Shown piece by piece: positions 1 to 9,826 of a stretch of 64,000 bases of DNA; the stretch's first letter is position 1, and each line of letters begins with the position of its first letter. This DNA is from Demequina zhanjiangensis (GTDB taxonomy: Bacteria > Actinomycetota > Actinomycetes > Actinomycetales > Demequinaceae): NCBI RefSeq assembly GCF_030418315.1, contig NZ_JAUHPV010000002.1:434001-498000 (forward strand), given 5' to 3'. The position numbers and the translations under genes were made by a program. The notes under the pieces are model-generated. The model was not told the DNA's origin, made no database searches, and was given only the letters and a program-made list of their open reading frames with translations.

Positions 1-1
1 C

Positions 2-1615
<1,614 letters not shown>

Positions 1616-1625
1616 CAGCCGCCGA

Positions 1626-1668
1626 TGCCGTCCCGGCTGGAGCTCTCAGGAGACTCGCAGGGACGGCA
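1626..1668 (+). terminator. Possible terminator hairpin after pgm
   Basis: TGCCGTCCC (1626-1634) pairs perfectly with GGGACGGCA (1660-1668) around a 25-nt loop, 10 nt after the pgm stop. No T-run follows; the next bases are the -10 of the downstream gene. It could be a weak terminator or chance. Confidence 0.35.
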
Positions 1669-1670
1669 CC

Positions 1671-1676
1671 TAGGCT
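1671..1676 (+). promoter_or_regulatory. -10 box TAGGCT, leaderless start of 1683 gene
   Basis: TAGGCT ends 6 nt before ATG 1683, placing transcription start at or beside the A of the start codon. No Shine-Dalgarno is present and no convincing -35 is seen. Confidence 0.55.
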
Positions 1677-1682
1677 GACCCC

Positions 1683-2426
1683 ATGCGCCACGCACCGCCC
1701 CTCGTCGCCGCCCTGACCGGCGCGCTCCTCGCGCTCGGTCCCGCAGCCTCCGCAGAGACGTCGGCGCAGCCCGACGAGGGTGCCCGCACCTACGACTTCC
1801 CTGACACGTGCGACGCCGACGCCATCGCCAATGGTGACGCCGAGTGCGTCGACGGCACGATCGACATCGACCTCCACGCCGACGGCTCCGCCACCTGGAC
1901 GCGCGAGACCGCGTACCCGCGGGATGCCTTCGAGGCGTACATCGCCACCTACGAGGACTGGTCCGGCACGCTCGAGGAGTACCTGGACGACCAGCTCGCC
2001 GACGCCTCCGCCGACGGCGCCGCCGTCTCGTCCGCGGTGACCGATGCCCTTCTGACCGTCACCTTCACGTCAGAGCTGACCGACGACGACGCCCTCCTGA
2101 TGGGCTTCGCGCTCGCGAGTGACGACGAGCTGTACGCCGCGATCGACATCTCCAGCGTCGTCGGCGTCTCCCTCGTGACGCTCACCGCCCCCGGCACCGT
2201 CCAGGAGACCAACGGCAGCCTTGACGGGCTCACGGTGACGTGGGGCGCGACGGCGCTCGCCGAGCTGGACGAGCTCGACGTCAACGCGCTCACGAGCGGC
2301 GGGCCCGCGGGCTCGTCCGAGTTCCCCGCGTGGCTGCTCCCCACCGGCATCGGACTCGTGGTGCTGCTCGGTGTCGCGGGCTTCCTGGGCTTCGCGCGCG
2401 GACCCGGCGGCCGCGGCGACGGCTGA
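1683..2426 (+). CDS. LppM-like secreted membrane-anchored protein A
   Basis: A 247-aa protein with an N-terminal signal peptide (about residues 1-24, ending ASA) and no lipobox cysteine, an acidic extracytoplasmic region, and one C-terminal membrane span (about 218-238) followed by a short basic/glycine tail. It is the first of four tandem genes sharing this plan and a conserved segment before the membrane span (here GTVQETNGSLDGLTVTWG; copies C and D have G-x-V then a short linker then GRTVT). This resembles the LppM family of actinobacterial (lipo)proteins; family assignment is by architecture and is moderate. Unlike copies B-D it has lost, or never had, lipidation. Two cysteines near residues 41 and 57 could form a disulfide. 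Role unknown. Confidence 0.6.
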   Translation: MRHAPPLVAALTGALLALGPAASAETSAQPDEGARTYDFPDTCDADAIANGDAECVDGTIDIDLHADGSATWTRETAYPRDAFEAYIATYEDWSGTLEEYLDDQLADASADGAAVSSAVTDALLTVTFTSELTDDDALLMGFALASDDELYAAIDISSVVGVSLVTLTAPGTVQETNGSLDGLTVTWGATALAELDELDVNALTSGGPAGSSEFPAWLLPTGIGLVVLLGVAGFLGFARGPGGRGDG

Positions 2427-2460
2427 GCACCCGTCAGACACGACGGGCGTCCGGGTCCGC

Positions 2461-2466
2461 TACGGT
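2461..2466 (+). promoter_or_regulatory. -10 box TACGGT for lipoprotein B
   Basis: TACGGT lies 45 nt before ATG 2512, predicting a roughly 39-nt leader that carries the Shine-Dalgarno GAGGGG at 2501-2506. This gene is therefore leadered, unlike its neighbours. Confidence 0.4.
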
Positions 2467-2511
2467 GGGGCCCGACCGGTCAGGGGTGGCCGGCCGTCAC
2501 GAGGGGAACTC

Positions 2512-3429
2512 ATGCTTCGCACCGTCACTCGTCGCCTGCGCGCGCTCGCGGTCGTCCTGATCGGCGCGGTCGCGCTGACCGGCTGCTACAAGATGTCGAC
2601 GACCACCGTCTACCACTCTGACGGCACCGTCGACGTCGAGATCCTCATCGCGATGGACGAGTCGCTGCTCGAGGAGTCGGGCCAGAGCACGGACGACCTG
2701 CTGACCGAGATGGACAGCGAGCTCACGGACAGCCCTGAGCTCGCAGACCTGGTCACCGTCGAGCCGTACCAGGAGGACGGCATGGCCGGCTTCACCATGA
2801 CGATGACCGGGGTGACGCCAGAGCAGCAGTCCGAGCTCAGCGGCCTCGACACCGGCGTCTACGCTCCCGAGTCGACCTTCACCCACGAGGACGGCAGGAT
2901 CATCATCACCAACGCCACCGACCCCGAGGCGCTCGCAGAGCAGGACGACGCGATCGCCGAGCTGGACTCGTTCGGCATGGAGATGGACGACCTCGCCGGA
3001 TTCCTCGACTTCGAGGTGCGCCACACGTTCCCCGGCCCCGTCGAGGAGACCACGATCGGGTACATCGACCCCGAGGATCCGAACACCGTGATCATCGACG
3101 ACCTCTCCGAGACCGTCGACGTGACCGAGTGGACGATCGTCGCGTCCGACGGCACCTCCGGCTCCCCGATCGCGACGTGGATGTGGATCGTCGGCGGCAG
3201 CGTGCTGCTGCTCCTGGTCGCAGGTGGCCTCGCTCTGGTGCTCAGGTCCCGCTCCGGCGAGACCGATGCGGTCCCGGTCGCGAGCTCGCCCTATGCCGCA
3301 CCCGACGCCGCCGGCCAGGCATTCACGCCTGCACCTCCCGCGCAGACCTTCTCGCCTGAACCCCCGACGTTCTCGCCCGAGCCGCAGCCCGGCGACGAGC
3401 GGCCGCAGCCTCCCGCTCCCCAGGGCTGA
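2512..3429 (+). CDS. LppM-like lipoprotein B
   Basis: A 305-aa lipoprotein. The start is ATG 2512 with GAGGGG upstream; this gives a normal signal peptide ending in the lipobox LTGC (Cys25). An acidic extracytoplasmic domain follows (VYHSDGTVDVEI near the N-terminus), then one membrane span near 228-250 and a proline-rich cytoplasmic or wall-proximal tail of about 55 residues (PPAQTFSPEPPTFSPEPQP). Being anchored both by lipid and by a C-terminal span is the LppM plan. Second of four tandem paralogues, 86 nt after copy A. Function is not known beyond envelope location; the M. tuberculosis namesake has been linked to host interaction, which need not apply here. Confidence 0.65.
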   Translation: MLRTVTRRLRALAVVLIGAVALTGCYKMSTTTVYHSDGTVDVEILIAMDESLLEESGQSTDDLLTEMDSELTDSPELADLVTVEPYQEDGMAGFTMTMTGVTPEQQSELSGLDTGVYAPESTFTHEDGRIIITNATDPEALAEQDDAIAELDSFGMEMDDLAGFLDFEVRHTFPGPVEETTIGYIDPEDPNTVIIDDLSETVDVTEWTIVASDGTSGSPIATWMWIVGGSVLLLLVAGGLALVLRSRSGETDAVPVASSPYAAPDAAGQAFTPAPPAQTFSPEPPTFSPEPQPGDERPQPPAPQG

Positions 3430-3476
3430 TCCCCAGCACCCCCACGCCTCAAGCGCGGTGTGAAAGGGTAGGCCGC

Positions 3477-4370
3477 ATGAACGCGCACCTCACCCGCACC
3501 GCGAAGGCCATCGTGGTGGCCCTCGTGACCACCGTGGCCCTCGCAGGCTGCCTCAAGGTCGATTTCGACCTCCAGCTCCAGCCCGACGACACGGTCGACG
3601 GAAGCATCACGTACGCCGTCGCGGAGGGCACCGGCGAGGCCATGTCCTCTGAGGACGAGGTCTACTCCGACGAGGACCTGCTCGAGATGCTGTTCGGCGA
3701 CATGGACGCCTCGGAGTACGCCAACGGCGCCCTGTCCGACTACCGCGAGGACGAGTGGATCGGCAAGACGATCTCGTTCGAGGGCGAGGAGCTCGCGGGC
3801 TTCGCGCTCGACGAGTCCTCCGACGGCCTCACGATCGTGCGGGAGGGCGACGAGTTCGTCGTCTCCGGCCCCTACGACTCCGGCGACGAGCTGACCGAAG
3901 GCACCGAGGGCGCGGAGATGACGCTCTCCATCACGTTCCCCGGCGAGGTCTCGTCACACAACGGCACGCTCAGCGACGACGGGCGCACCGTCACGTGGGA
4001 CCTGCTCAACGCCCCCGACAGCCTCGACGCGCGCGGCAGCGCCACCGAGGGCGGCGGAAGCTTCCCGTGGCTGATCGTCGTCCTCGTGCTCGTGGGCATC
4101 GCAGTCATCGGCGGCGTGGTCGGCGCTCTGCTGGTCACGAGGCGTCGTTCGTCGAGCGAGCCCGAGGGCTACGCGCCGCCGCTGCCCGAGCCCGCTGCCG
4201 AGGGAAGCCTCGACACCCTCTTCCCCTCGGCCGACGCCGCGCCCGAGACCGCGCCTGCCCGGCCCCAGGAGGAGGCTCCCGAGCCCGAGGCCCCCGCTGA
4301 GCCCGCCGCGCCCCAGGACACCGACGGAGACGCGGACACCTCCGACACGGGCGACGACAAGAAGGACTAG
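3477..4370 (+). CDS. LppM-like lipoprotein C
   Basis: A 297-aa lipoprotein with lipobox LAGC (Cys25), directly followed by LKVDFDLQLQPDDTVDGSI, the segment most typical of the LppM domain. The extracytoplasmic part is strongly acidic. The shared pre-membrane element is GEVSSHNGTLSDDGRTVTW, followed by one membrane span (about 197-220), an RRR stop-transfer and an acidic Glu/Pro/Ala tail of about 70 residues. The start ATG 3477 has the purine run GAAAGGG 7 nt upstream. 47 nt after copy B. Paralogue of A, B and D; likely one envelope module. Function unknown. Confidence 0.65.
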   Translation: MNAHLTRTAKAIVVALVTTVALAGCLKVDFDLQLQPDDTVDGSITYAVAEGTGEAMSSEDEVYSDEDLLEMLFGDMDASEYANGALSDYREDEWIGKTISFEGEELAGFALDESSDGLTIVREGDEFVVSGPYDSGDELTEGTEGAEMTLSITFPGEVSSHNGTLSDDGRTVTWDLLNAPDSLDARGSATEGGGSFPWLIVVLVLVGIAVIGGVVGALLVTRRRSSSEPEGYAPPLPEPAAEGSLDTLFPSADAAPETAPARPQEEAPEPEAPAEPAAPQDTDGDADTSDTGDDKKD

Positions 4371-4378
4371 GCACCACC

Positions 4379-4439
4379 CGATGAGGCCGGGACACAATGG
4401 AGGGGTGATCACTCACCGCTCCGTGTCCCGGCCTCATCG
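4379..4439. repeat. Perfect 17-bp inverted repeat bracketing the lipoprotein D promoter and start
   Basis: The 17-mer CGATGAGGCCGGGACAC (4379-4395) is repeated as its exact reverse complement at 4423-4439, with 27 bp between. The span holds the -10 hexamer and GTG 4405. In RNA from upstream it would make a 17-bp stem; in DNA it could be a two-site operator. No T-run follows. Confidence 0.6.
4393..4398 (+). promoter_or_regulatory. -10 box CACAAT, leaderless start of lipoprotein D
   Basis: CACAAT ends 6 nt before GTG 4405. The same hexamer and spacing precede the gcvP GTG on the other strand (37482-37487), which supports GTG 4405 over ATG 4381. Confidence 0.5.
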
Positions 4440-5364
4440 TCTGCCTCGGCTCGCCGCCGCAGCCGTCTCCGTCCTGGCGCTCGCCGGCTGCATCAGGCTC
4501 GACTCCTCCACCGAGATCAGCGGGGACGACACGTTCAGCCAGCAGTTGATCGTCGCCTTCGCACCCGACATCGCCGACCAGCTGGGAGGCGGGCTCGCGG
4601 CCGGACTCGGCGGCAGCGCCGGGCCGCTCCCCGATCAGGGCGGGTCCGACGACGGTCTGCCTGGCGGCATGATGCTCAACGAGTTCGACCCGTCCGATCT
4701 CTACGACCAGATCGCCGGGACCGAAGAGTTCCAGGCGCTCGAGGACGAGTACCCCGACCAGGTCGCTCTCGAGCCCTACGACGACGGCGAGCTGGTGGGT
4801 GTCGAGGTGACCCTCACCGACCTGCCTCTCGACCTGTATGCGGAGGCCGCCGAGACGGCCGGCGCGGCCTTCGGGCTCGGCGGCGGGATCACCCACGAGG
4901 ATGGCCGGTTCGTGGTGACCATCCCCGCGGATGAGGCCCGTGATCCGTCGGCGCTGGGGCTCAACGCAGGGAATCTCACCCTTCTGGCAAACGCCGTCGA
5001 CGTGTCCGTCGCCTTCACGTTCCCCGGGCTCGTGACCGAGGCGCCGCCGGGCACTGCGGAGGGGCGCACCGTCACCCTGGGAATCGCCGAGCTCATGACG
5101 CCGGACGAGATCCGCATCGTGGCCTCCGATGCCGACCAGATCTACTGGACGCCGATCCTCACGTGGGGCGGGATCATCCTCGCGGCCCTCGTGATCGTCG
5201 GCGGCGCGACCTTCCTCGTGATCCAGGACGTGCGCGCACGGCGCCGCTCGCACCTCCCCACACCGGACGCGACGCATGAGAGGCGGATCGGAACCCTCGG
5301 GCCGGAAGAGCCCGAGGTGGCACCTGAGTCGCCCCCTGACGAGGAGCAGCCTCCTCGCATCTGA
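4405..5364 (+). CDS. LppM-like lipoprotein D
   Basis: A 319-aa lipoprotein with lipobox LAGC (Cys29 from GTG 4405). Followed by IRLDSSTEISGDDTF, an extracytoplasmic domain with a Gly-rich insert (about 47-85), the shared element GLVTEAPPGTAEGRTVT, one membrane span near 250-275, and an Arg-rich then acidic/proline tail. GTG 4405 is chosen because CACAAT sits at leaderless spacing; an in-frame ATG at 4381 has no well-placed ribosome-binding site and lies inside the inverted repeat. Last of the four tandem paralogues; the MFS gene starts 12 nt after its stop. Function unknown. Confidence 0.62.
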   Translation: MITHRSVSRPHRLPRLAAAAVSVLALAGCIRLDSSTEISGDDTFSQQLIVAFAPDIADQLGGGLAAGLGGSAGPLPDQGGSDDGLPGGMMLNEFDPSDLYDQIAGTEEFQALEDEYPDQVALEPYDDGELVGVEVTLTDLPLDLYAEAAETAGAAFGLGGGITHEDGRFVVTIPADEARDPSALGLNAGNLTLLANAVDVSVAFTFPGLVTEAPPGTAEGRTVTLGIAELMTPDEIRIVASDADQIYWTPILTWGGIILAALVIVGGATFLVIQDVRARRRSHLPTPDATHERRIGTLGPEEPEVAPESPPDEEQPPRI

Positions 5365-5370
5365 GAAGAT
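5365..5370 (+). promoter_or_regulatory. -10-like GAAGAT, possible leaderless start of 5377 gene
   Basis: GAAGAT ends 6 nt before GTG 5377 and overlaps the end of lipoprotein D. It matches only xAnnnT, so it is weak; readthrough from the lipoprotein cluster is equally possible. Confidence 0.35.
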
Positions 5371-5376
5371 GCGCTG

Positions 5377-6642
5377 GTGCTCACCCCCTATCGTCGACTG
5401 CTCGCCCGTCCGGGCGCGCTCGCGTTCACCCTCGCGGGCCTCCTGTCGCGCTTCCCCACGTCGATGTTCAACCTCGCCGTCATCCTGCTCATCGAGGGCA
5501 CGTACGGCAGCTGGGAGATGTCAGGCCGCGTCGCCGCCATCGGCGTGCTCGCGTGGGCCGCGCAGTCGGTACCGACCGCGCGCTGGGTGGACAGGGTCGG
5601 CCAGCGCAAGGCGATGTGGCCGCTGACCGCGATCACCGTGCTGGGCGCGGCGATCGTGCTCGCCACCGCCCTGTCGCGCGGACCCGAGCCGATCCTGTGG
5701 CTCGGCGTGGTGCTCGGCTCGATGTCCGGCCCTCTCGGCTCCCTCACGCGCGCCCGCTGGTCCCACATGCTGCGCTCGAACGACGACGACGTGCACACCG
5801 CCTTCTCGCTTGAGGGCGCGATGGACGAGATCCTCTTCATCCTGGGACCCACCATGGTCACGGTCCTCGCCACGACCGTGCATCCGGCGGCCGGGCTCAT
5901 CGTCGCCGTCGCGGGCATGGTCATCGGCATGACCTTCCTGCTCGCGCAGACGTCCACCGAGCCGCCCGCGCGCGGCACCGCAGGCACGAGCGGGCTCGGG
6001 CTCAAGGTGCCGGCCGCGGTCGCCGCTGTCGCAGTCCTGACCATCGGCGTCGGCGTGACGTTCGGCGCCGTCGACATCACCACCGTCGCCTTCGCGGAGG
6101 AGGCGGGGCATCCGGCGCTCGGAGGGCTCGTGCTCGGAGTCCTGTCCGGTGGGTCATTCATGGGCGGCCTGATCTACGGAGCCAGGCGCTGGCGCACCCC
6201 GCTGTGGGCACGCGTCGTCGCCGTCGCCGTGCTCTTCGCCACCGGCTTCGCGCTGCTCGGCCAGATGCCGTCCCTCGGCGCGTACGCCGCGATCGGCTTC
6301 TTCGCCGGCGCGACCGTCGCGCCGCTGCTCGCCTCCGCCGACACTGTCGTGCAGCGCGTCGTGTCCCAGGAGCAGCTCACCGAGGGCATGGCATGGGTGC
6401 GCATCGGCATGGGCGCAGGCGTGGCCCTCGGCGCGTGGGTCGCCGGCCGCGGCATCGACGCCTCGGGCCACACCGCTGGCATGACGGTCACCGCGTGGGC
6501 CGCCGCCAGCGTCGCCGTGCTCGCGCTCGCGACCGCCTGGTGGATCCGCCGCGACACCCTCCCCGCGCGTCCAGTACCGATCGAGGAGGAGACCCCGCCC
6601 GAGGAGTACGTCGACGGCCCGCCCGTGCCCCCAGGCGTCTAG
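5377..6642 (+). CDS. MFS transporter (paralogue of 23533-24849)
   Basis: A 421-aa inner-membrane protein with the hydrophobic pattern of a 12-span major facilitator. Motifs shared with the second MFS gene at 23.5 kb include LTRARW, AFSLE, EILFILGP versus EVLFIAGP, TEPPAR, TEGMAW and FTVTAWA, so the two are paralogues of the actinobacterial MFS group often annotated as drug or sugar efflux. Substrate cannot be told from sequence. Starts with GTG 12 nt after lipoprotein D. Its stop is 1 nt from the stop of the convergent minus-strand gene, with no terminator visible between them. Confidence 0.8.
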   Translation: MLTPYRRLLARPGALAFTLAGLLSRFPTSMFNLAVILLIEGTYGSWEMSGRVAAIGVLAWAAQSVPTARWVDRVGQRKAMWPLTAITVLGAAIVLATALSRGPEPILWLGVVLGSMSGPLGSLTRARWSHMLRSNDDDVHTAFSLEGAMDEILFILGPTMVTVLATTVHPAAGLIVAVAGMVIGMTFLLAQTSTEPPARGTAGTSGLGLKVPAAVAAVAVLTIGVGVTFGAVDITTVAFAEEAGHPALGGLVLGVLSGGSFMGGLIYGARRWRTPLWARVVAVAVLFATGFALLGQMPSLGAYAAIGFFAGATVAPLLASADTVVQRVVSQEQLTEGMAWVRIGMGAGVALGAWVAGRGIDASGHTAGMTVTAWAAASVAVLALATAWWIRRDTLPARPVPIEEETPPEEYVDGPPVPPGV

Positions 6643-6643
6643 G

Positions 6644-7807
6644 TCAGCAGCCGCAGGCGTAGTGCGTGGCACCTCGGCTCGTGGCTTCCCCGTACGCGAC
6701 ACCGCCGCCGTACGCCGCGCCGTCGCCGTCCTGTGGTGCCTCGTCCATCTGCGAGACGGTTCCCGAGGCGATGTCATATCCGATCACCGTAGGCGTCTGG
6801 GAGTCCGTCCAGATCTCCATGACGACCACCCCGTCGACGACGTTCGTGCCGACGTTCTCCATCGGCAGCCCGGCAGCCTGGGGCACCTGGAACGGTGTCG
6901 ACGTGTCGGACGCGAGGTCGTAGAGCACGAAGTCACCGCTGAGGTCCGCGTGGTCGTACTCCAGCAGCACCACGGAGTCGCCGTCCTCGGACGTGACGGT
7001 GGTCGAGTAGACGCCCTCCCACCACGCGAGCGCGTCGGGGAAGTCGTCGACCGCTGATGCGGCCGCCCACTCGTGTGCCGCCGCATCCCAGCGGTACAGC
7101 TTGGTGCCGTTGCTGGAGGTCGCGCTCCACAACTCGTTGCCCTCCGCATCCGCGGAGACGAAGGAGTTCCTCCCTGCGTTCGCACCGTAGGAGGAGAAGA
7201 CGATGTCCTCCGACTCACCCGAGCGCAGGTCATAGCGGGCCGAGGCCCACCCGCCGGCCCAGGTGACGCGAATGACGTCCTCGTCCTCGAGCCACGACAC
7301 CACGCGCGCGTCGTCCCACATCCGCTCGGGTAGCTCGCCCACCTCGAAGTACACCTCTTCGGGGCTCACGAGGTAGAGGACGGCGGGCGGAAGCACCCAG
7401 TCGTCGGCGTAGAAGTTGAGGGGAATCGAGACGACCTCCACCGACCAGCCCATGCCGACGCGGTCCCAGACCCAGTCCTCGAGCACCAGTGCCGCCGGAT
7501 AGTCGACGTTGTAGGTGCCGTCTCCATGGACGGGGTTCGGGTCGGTGCGAGCGGGCGCCGCCTCCGGGTACTCGTCCGCGAGGATCCCGTCCAGGTCGCC
7601 CTCGAACGGGTCGACGCTGCTGCTCGGCCCCGGCGTCGGCGTCGGCGTCGGCGCACCAGCGTCGGCCGTCACCGTCACGCGAGGAGCGGGTTCGTTCTCC
7701 GTACCCCCGCTCGGCCCCGCAAGCAGCCAGCCCACCCCCACCGCAAGCCCTGCGGCGACGACCACGCCACCACCGATCCACACGTTCCGCGACACCCTCA
7801 ACGCCAC
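6644..7807 (-). CDS. Membrane-anchored beta-rich protein, paralogue of the anti-sigma-like gene next door
   Basis: A 387-aa protein: short basic N-terminus, membrane span (about 10-31), a Thr/Pro linker, then a large extracytoplasmic domain. It is clearly homologous to the 7817-9094 product (shared DGILADEYPEA, EDWVWDRVG, YLVSPEEVYFE, SYGAN, DAEGNELWSA, NGTKLYRWDA) but lacks that protein's ~45-residue cytoplasmic N-terminus, so it should not bind a sigma factor in the same way. It ends in Y-A-C-G-C; the neighbour ends in Y-R-E-C-M-C, so both finish with CxC. GTG start, with GAGG about 10 nt upstream, 9 bp after the upstream stop: same operon. Function unknown; the repeated Trp/Gly motifs suggest a beta-propeller-like fold. 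Confidence 0.6.
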   Translation of the reverse strand: MALRVSRNVWIGGGVVVAAGLAVGVGWLLAGPSGGTENEPAPRVTVTADAGAPTPTPTPGPSSSVDPFEGDLDGILADEYPEAAPARTDPNPVHGDGTYNVDYPAALVLEDWVWDRVGMGWSVEVVSIPLNFYADDWVLPPAVLYLVSPEEVYFEVGELPERMWDDARVVSWLEDEDVIRVTWAGGWASARYDLRSGESEDIVFSSYGANAGRNSFVSADAEGNELWSATSSNGTKLYRWDAAAHEWAAASAVDDFPDALAWWEGVYSTTVTSEDGDSVVLLEYDHADLSGDFVLYDLASDTSTPFQVPQAAGLPMENVGTNVVDGVVVMEIWTDSQTPTVIGYDIASGTVSQMDEAPQDGDGAAYGGGVAYGEATSRGATHYACGC

Positions 7808-7816
7808 TTCGTCACC

Positions 7817-9094
7817 TCAGCACATGCATTCTCGGTAGGTGACAGCGCCGTCGGTGGGCTCGCCGTAGCCGACTGACCACATCGTCGAGCGGGCATGATT
7901 CTGCACGCCTGCCGGTCGTTCTCCTACAGCGGTCACCGCGCCTGACTCGAGATCGATCACATAGTCGTCGTCCCCCACGGCGGTGAACCACGCGGTCGAC
8001 CCGTCCAACCATTCCCCGCGCAGAAACCACGGGTCGCTGACAGGAGGGACGGACACCGTCCTGAGGGAGTCCTCGGTGAGCGAGTAGACGACGATCTCTG
8101 TCCAGGCGCCGTCCTGTGTTCCGGTGAGGATCACGCGGTCGCCCTCCTCGGAGACTGCGCACCACGACGCCGCGATCCCACCTTGTTCAGCCGACACATG
8201 GGGCGCCTGGTCAACCAGAGCGGAGGCGGACCACTCCCTGGAGCGCGCGTCCCACCGGTAAAGCTTGGTGCCGTTGTCGGAGCGTGCGCTCCACAGCTCG
8301 TTGCCCTCGGCATCGGCGGCGACGAACTGATTGGAGTCGGCGTTCGCGCCGTAAGAGGCGAAGACGATCTCCTCCCACTCGCCCGTGCGCAGGTCGTAGA
8401 CCGCACCCGAGGACCCGCCCCCGTCGAAGGACAGTCGCACCGTCTCGTCCTCCTCATCCCACGAGACGACCCTCACGCCGTTCCAGAGCGGTTCGGGCAA
8501 CAGCGCGATCTCGAAGTACACCTCTTCCGGACTTACCAGGTAGATCACCGACGGCGGCATCTCATAGACCCCCACCGAGCCTGCGTGGCGATAGTCGGGC
8601 AACCCCACGGTGGCGACAGACCATCCCTCGCCGACGCGGTCCCACACCCAGTCCTCCATCACGAGCGCTTCGGGGTAGACGATCGGTATGCCGAACTCGG
8701 TGTCGGACTCCGACACGGTCGGCCTGGTCTGCACCGCCTCCGGGTACTCATCCGCAAGGATCCCGTCCAGGTCGCCCTCGTACGGGTCGACGACCTCGGC
8801 GGGGCTGGCGGTCACCGATGCGTCCGGCGACGGCGTCACGGTCACGTGAATGGTCGGCTGACTCACCGGGTCGGCCCCACGATTCACGGTGGTGACCGCC
8901 CAGCTGGCACCGCCGATGGCGAGCACGCCCACGGTCGACGCGGCGACGGCCAGCATGGTGCGCCCCCGACGCCGGCGCCCAGCTCCGGCGAGCACGGCGG
9001 CGAGAACCTCGTCCGGCGCTCCGTCAGTGCGCGCGTCCTCCTGCGCGAACAGTGCGCGCAGCTCGTCTCCCAGCTCGTCAGACACGTCGCTCAC
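7817..9094 (-). CDS. Probable anti-sigma factor with large extracytoplasmic domain and CxC tail
   Basis: A 425-aa protein with a cytoplasmic N-terminus (MSDVSDELGDELRALFAQED, then an Arg-rich patch), one membrane span (about 47-68), a Thr/Ser/Pro linker and a ~330-residue outer domain shared with the following gene. It overlaps the 3' end of the ECF sigma gene by 17 nt, the usual arrangement for a sigma/anti-sigma pair. No ZAS motif (HxxxCxxC) is seen in the N-terminus, so it would be a non-zinc type. The very last residues are C-M-C. Inference: it holds the sigma factor at the membrane until an outside signal is sensed; the C-terminal CxC pair could be redox- or metal-sensitive. Confidence 0.6.
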   Translation of the reverse strand: MSDVSDELGDELRALFAQEDARTDGAPDEVLAAVLAGAGRRRRGRTMLAVAASTVGVLAIGGASWAVTTVNRGADPVSQPTIHVTVTPSPDASVTASPAEVVDPYEGDLDGILADEYPEAVQTRPTVSESDTEFGIPIVYPEALVMEDWVWDRVGEGWSVATVGLPDYRHAGSVGVYEMPPSVIYLVSPEEVYFEIALLPEPLWNGVRVVSWDEEDETVRLSFDGGGSSGAVYDLRTGEWEEIVFASYGANADSNQFVAADAEGNELWSARSDNGTKLYRWDARSREWSASALVDQAPHVSAEQGGIAASWCAVSEEGDRVILTGTQDGAWTEIVVYSLTEDSLRTVSVPPVSDPWFLRGEWLDGSTAWFTAVGDDDYVIDLESGAVTAVGERPAGVQNHARSTMWSVGYGEPTDGAVTYRECMC

Positions 9095-9617
9095 CCCCTC
9101 CCGCGGCCACGCCCGACCATTCAGGCGGGAGCGCCTCGACTCCGAGCGTCGCGGACAGCTTCTTCGACGCGTCGTGCACGTAGCGCTTCACGCTTCCCTC
9201 GCGGAGGCCGAGCGTGCGGGCGGTCTCCGAGGTGCTGAGCTGCTCGATGTAGCGCAGCACGATGCACGCGCGCTCGCGGGGGGACAGGTGCGCGAGCGCG
9301 GCGGCGACGGACAGCTTGTCGACGGCCCGCTGCTCTGGCCCTGGCGCCGTGTCGATCTCGCGGGTGAGCACCTCGGGCTCGGCGTCGCGCTTGCGAGCCC
9401 GCGCCCTATCGATGGTGCGCGTCACGATGGCGCGCTTCACGTATCCCTCGGCGGCCCGCAGGTTCGGGAACGTCCGCGCGCGGCTGAAGACCGAGATCAT
9501 CGCCTCCTGCACCATGTCCTCCGCATCCGCGGGATCCGAGCACACGAGCCGTGCGTAGCCGACCAGCGCGCCGTAGCGCTCGGTCAGCAACTGCGTGGCC
9601 TCGTCCTGCCAGCTCAA
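9078..9617 (-). CDS. ECF-family RNA polymerase sigma factor
   Basis: A 179-aa sigma-70 family member of extracytoplasmic-function size. Region 2: YGALVGYARLVCSDPADAED followed by MVQEAMISVFSRA, the usual helix that contacts core polymerase and the -10. Region 4: LSPRERACIVLRYIEQLSTS with a helix-turn-helix ending LREGSVKRYVHDASKKL. This resembles the actinobacterial SigE-like group (SAV_1012-type). Start is TTG 9617 with AGGGGGAT 5 nt upstream. First gene of a three-gene operon with two membrane partners. A minus-strand CATAGT at 9697-9702 could be its -10. Target genes cannot be told from this window. Confidence 0.88.
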   Translation of the reverse strand: MSWQDEATQLLTERYGALVGYARLVCSDPADAEDMVQEAMISVFSRARTFPNLRAAEGYVKRAIVTRTIDRARARKRDAEPEVLTREIDTAPGPEQRAVDKLSVAAALAHLSPRERACIVLRYIEQLSTSETARTLGLREGSVKRYVHDASKKLSATLGVEALPPEWSGVAAGGGERRV

Positions 9618-9826
9618 CGGATCCCCCTCAAAGGACGCGGTCCCTCCGTGCCCTCCACCCTGGAGAACGGCGGTTCGCGCGGACCGGTTGGGGGTGACTA
9701 TGCAGGAGTCTCACGGGGTGCGCAAGATCGCGTCGGAGCCTCCGCACAGAACTTTCTCAAAGCCAATAACGCACTTGGGGACCTTGGTCCCGCGAAAGCC
9801 GCGAGAACGGCTCGTAATGTCTACAT

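Noticed and set aside
4381-4404. ATG 4381 as start of lipoprotein D
   Set aside because: Ribosome site is poorly placed, and GTG 4405 has the leaderless -10; the extra eight residues are not needed for the signal peptide.
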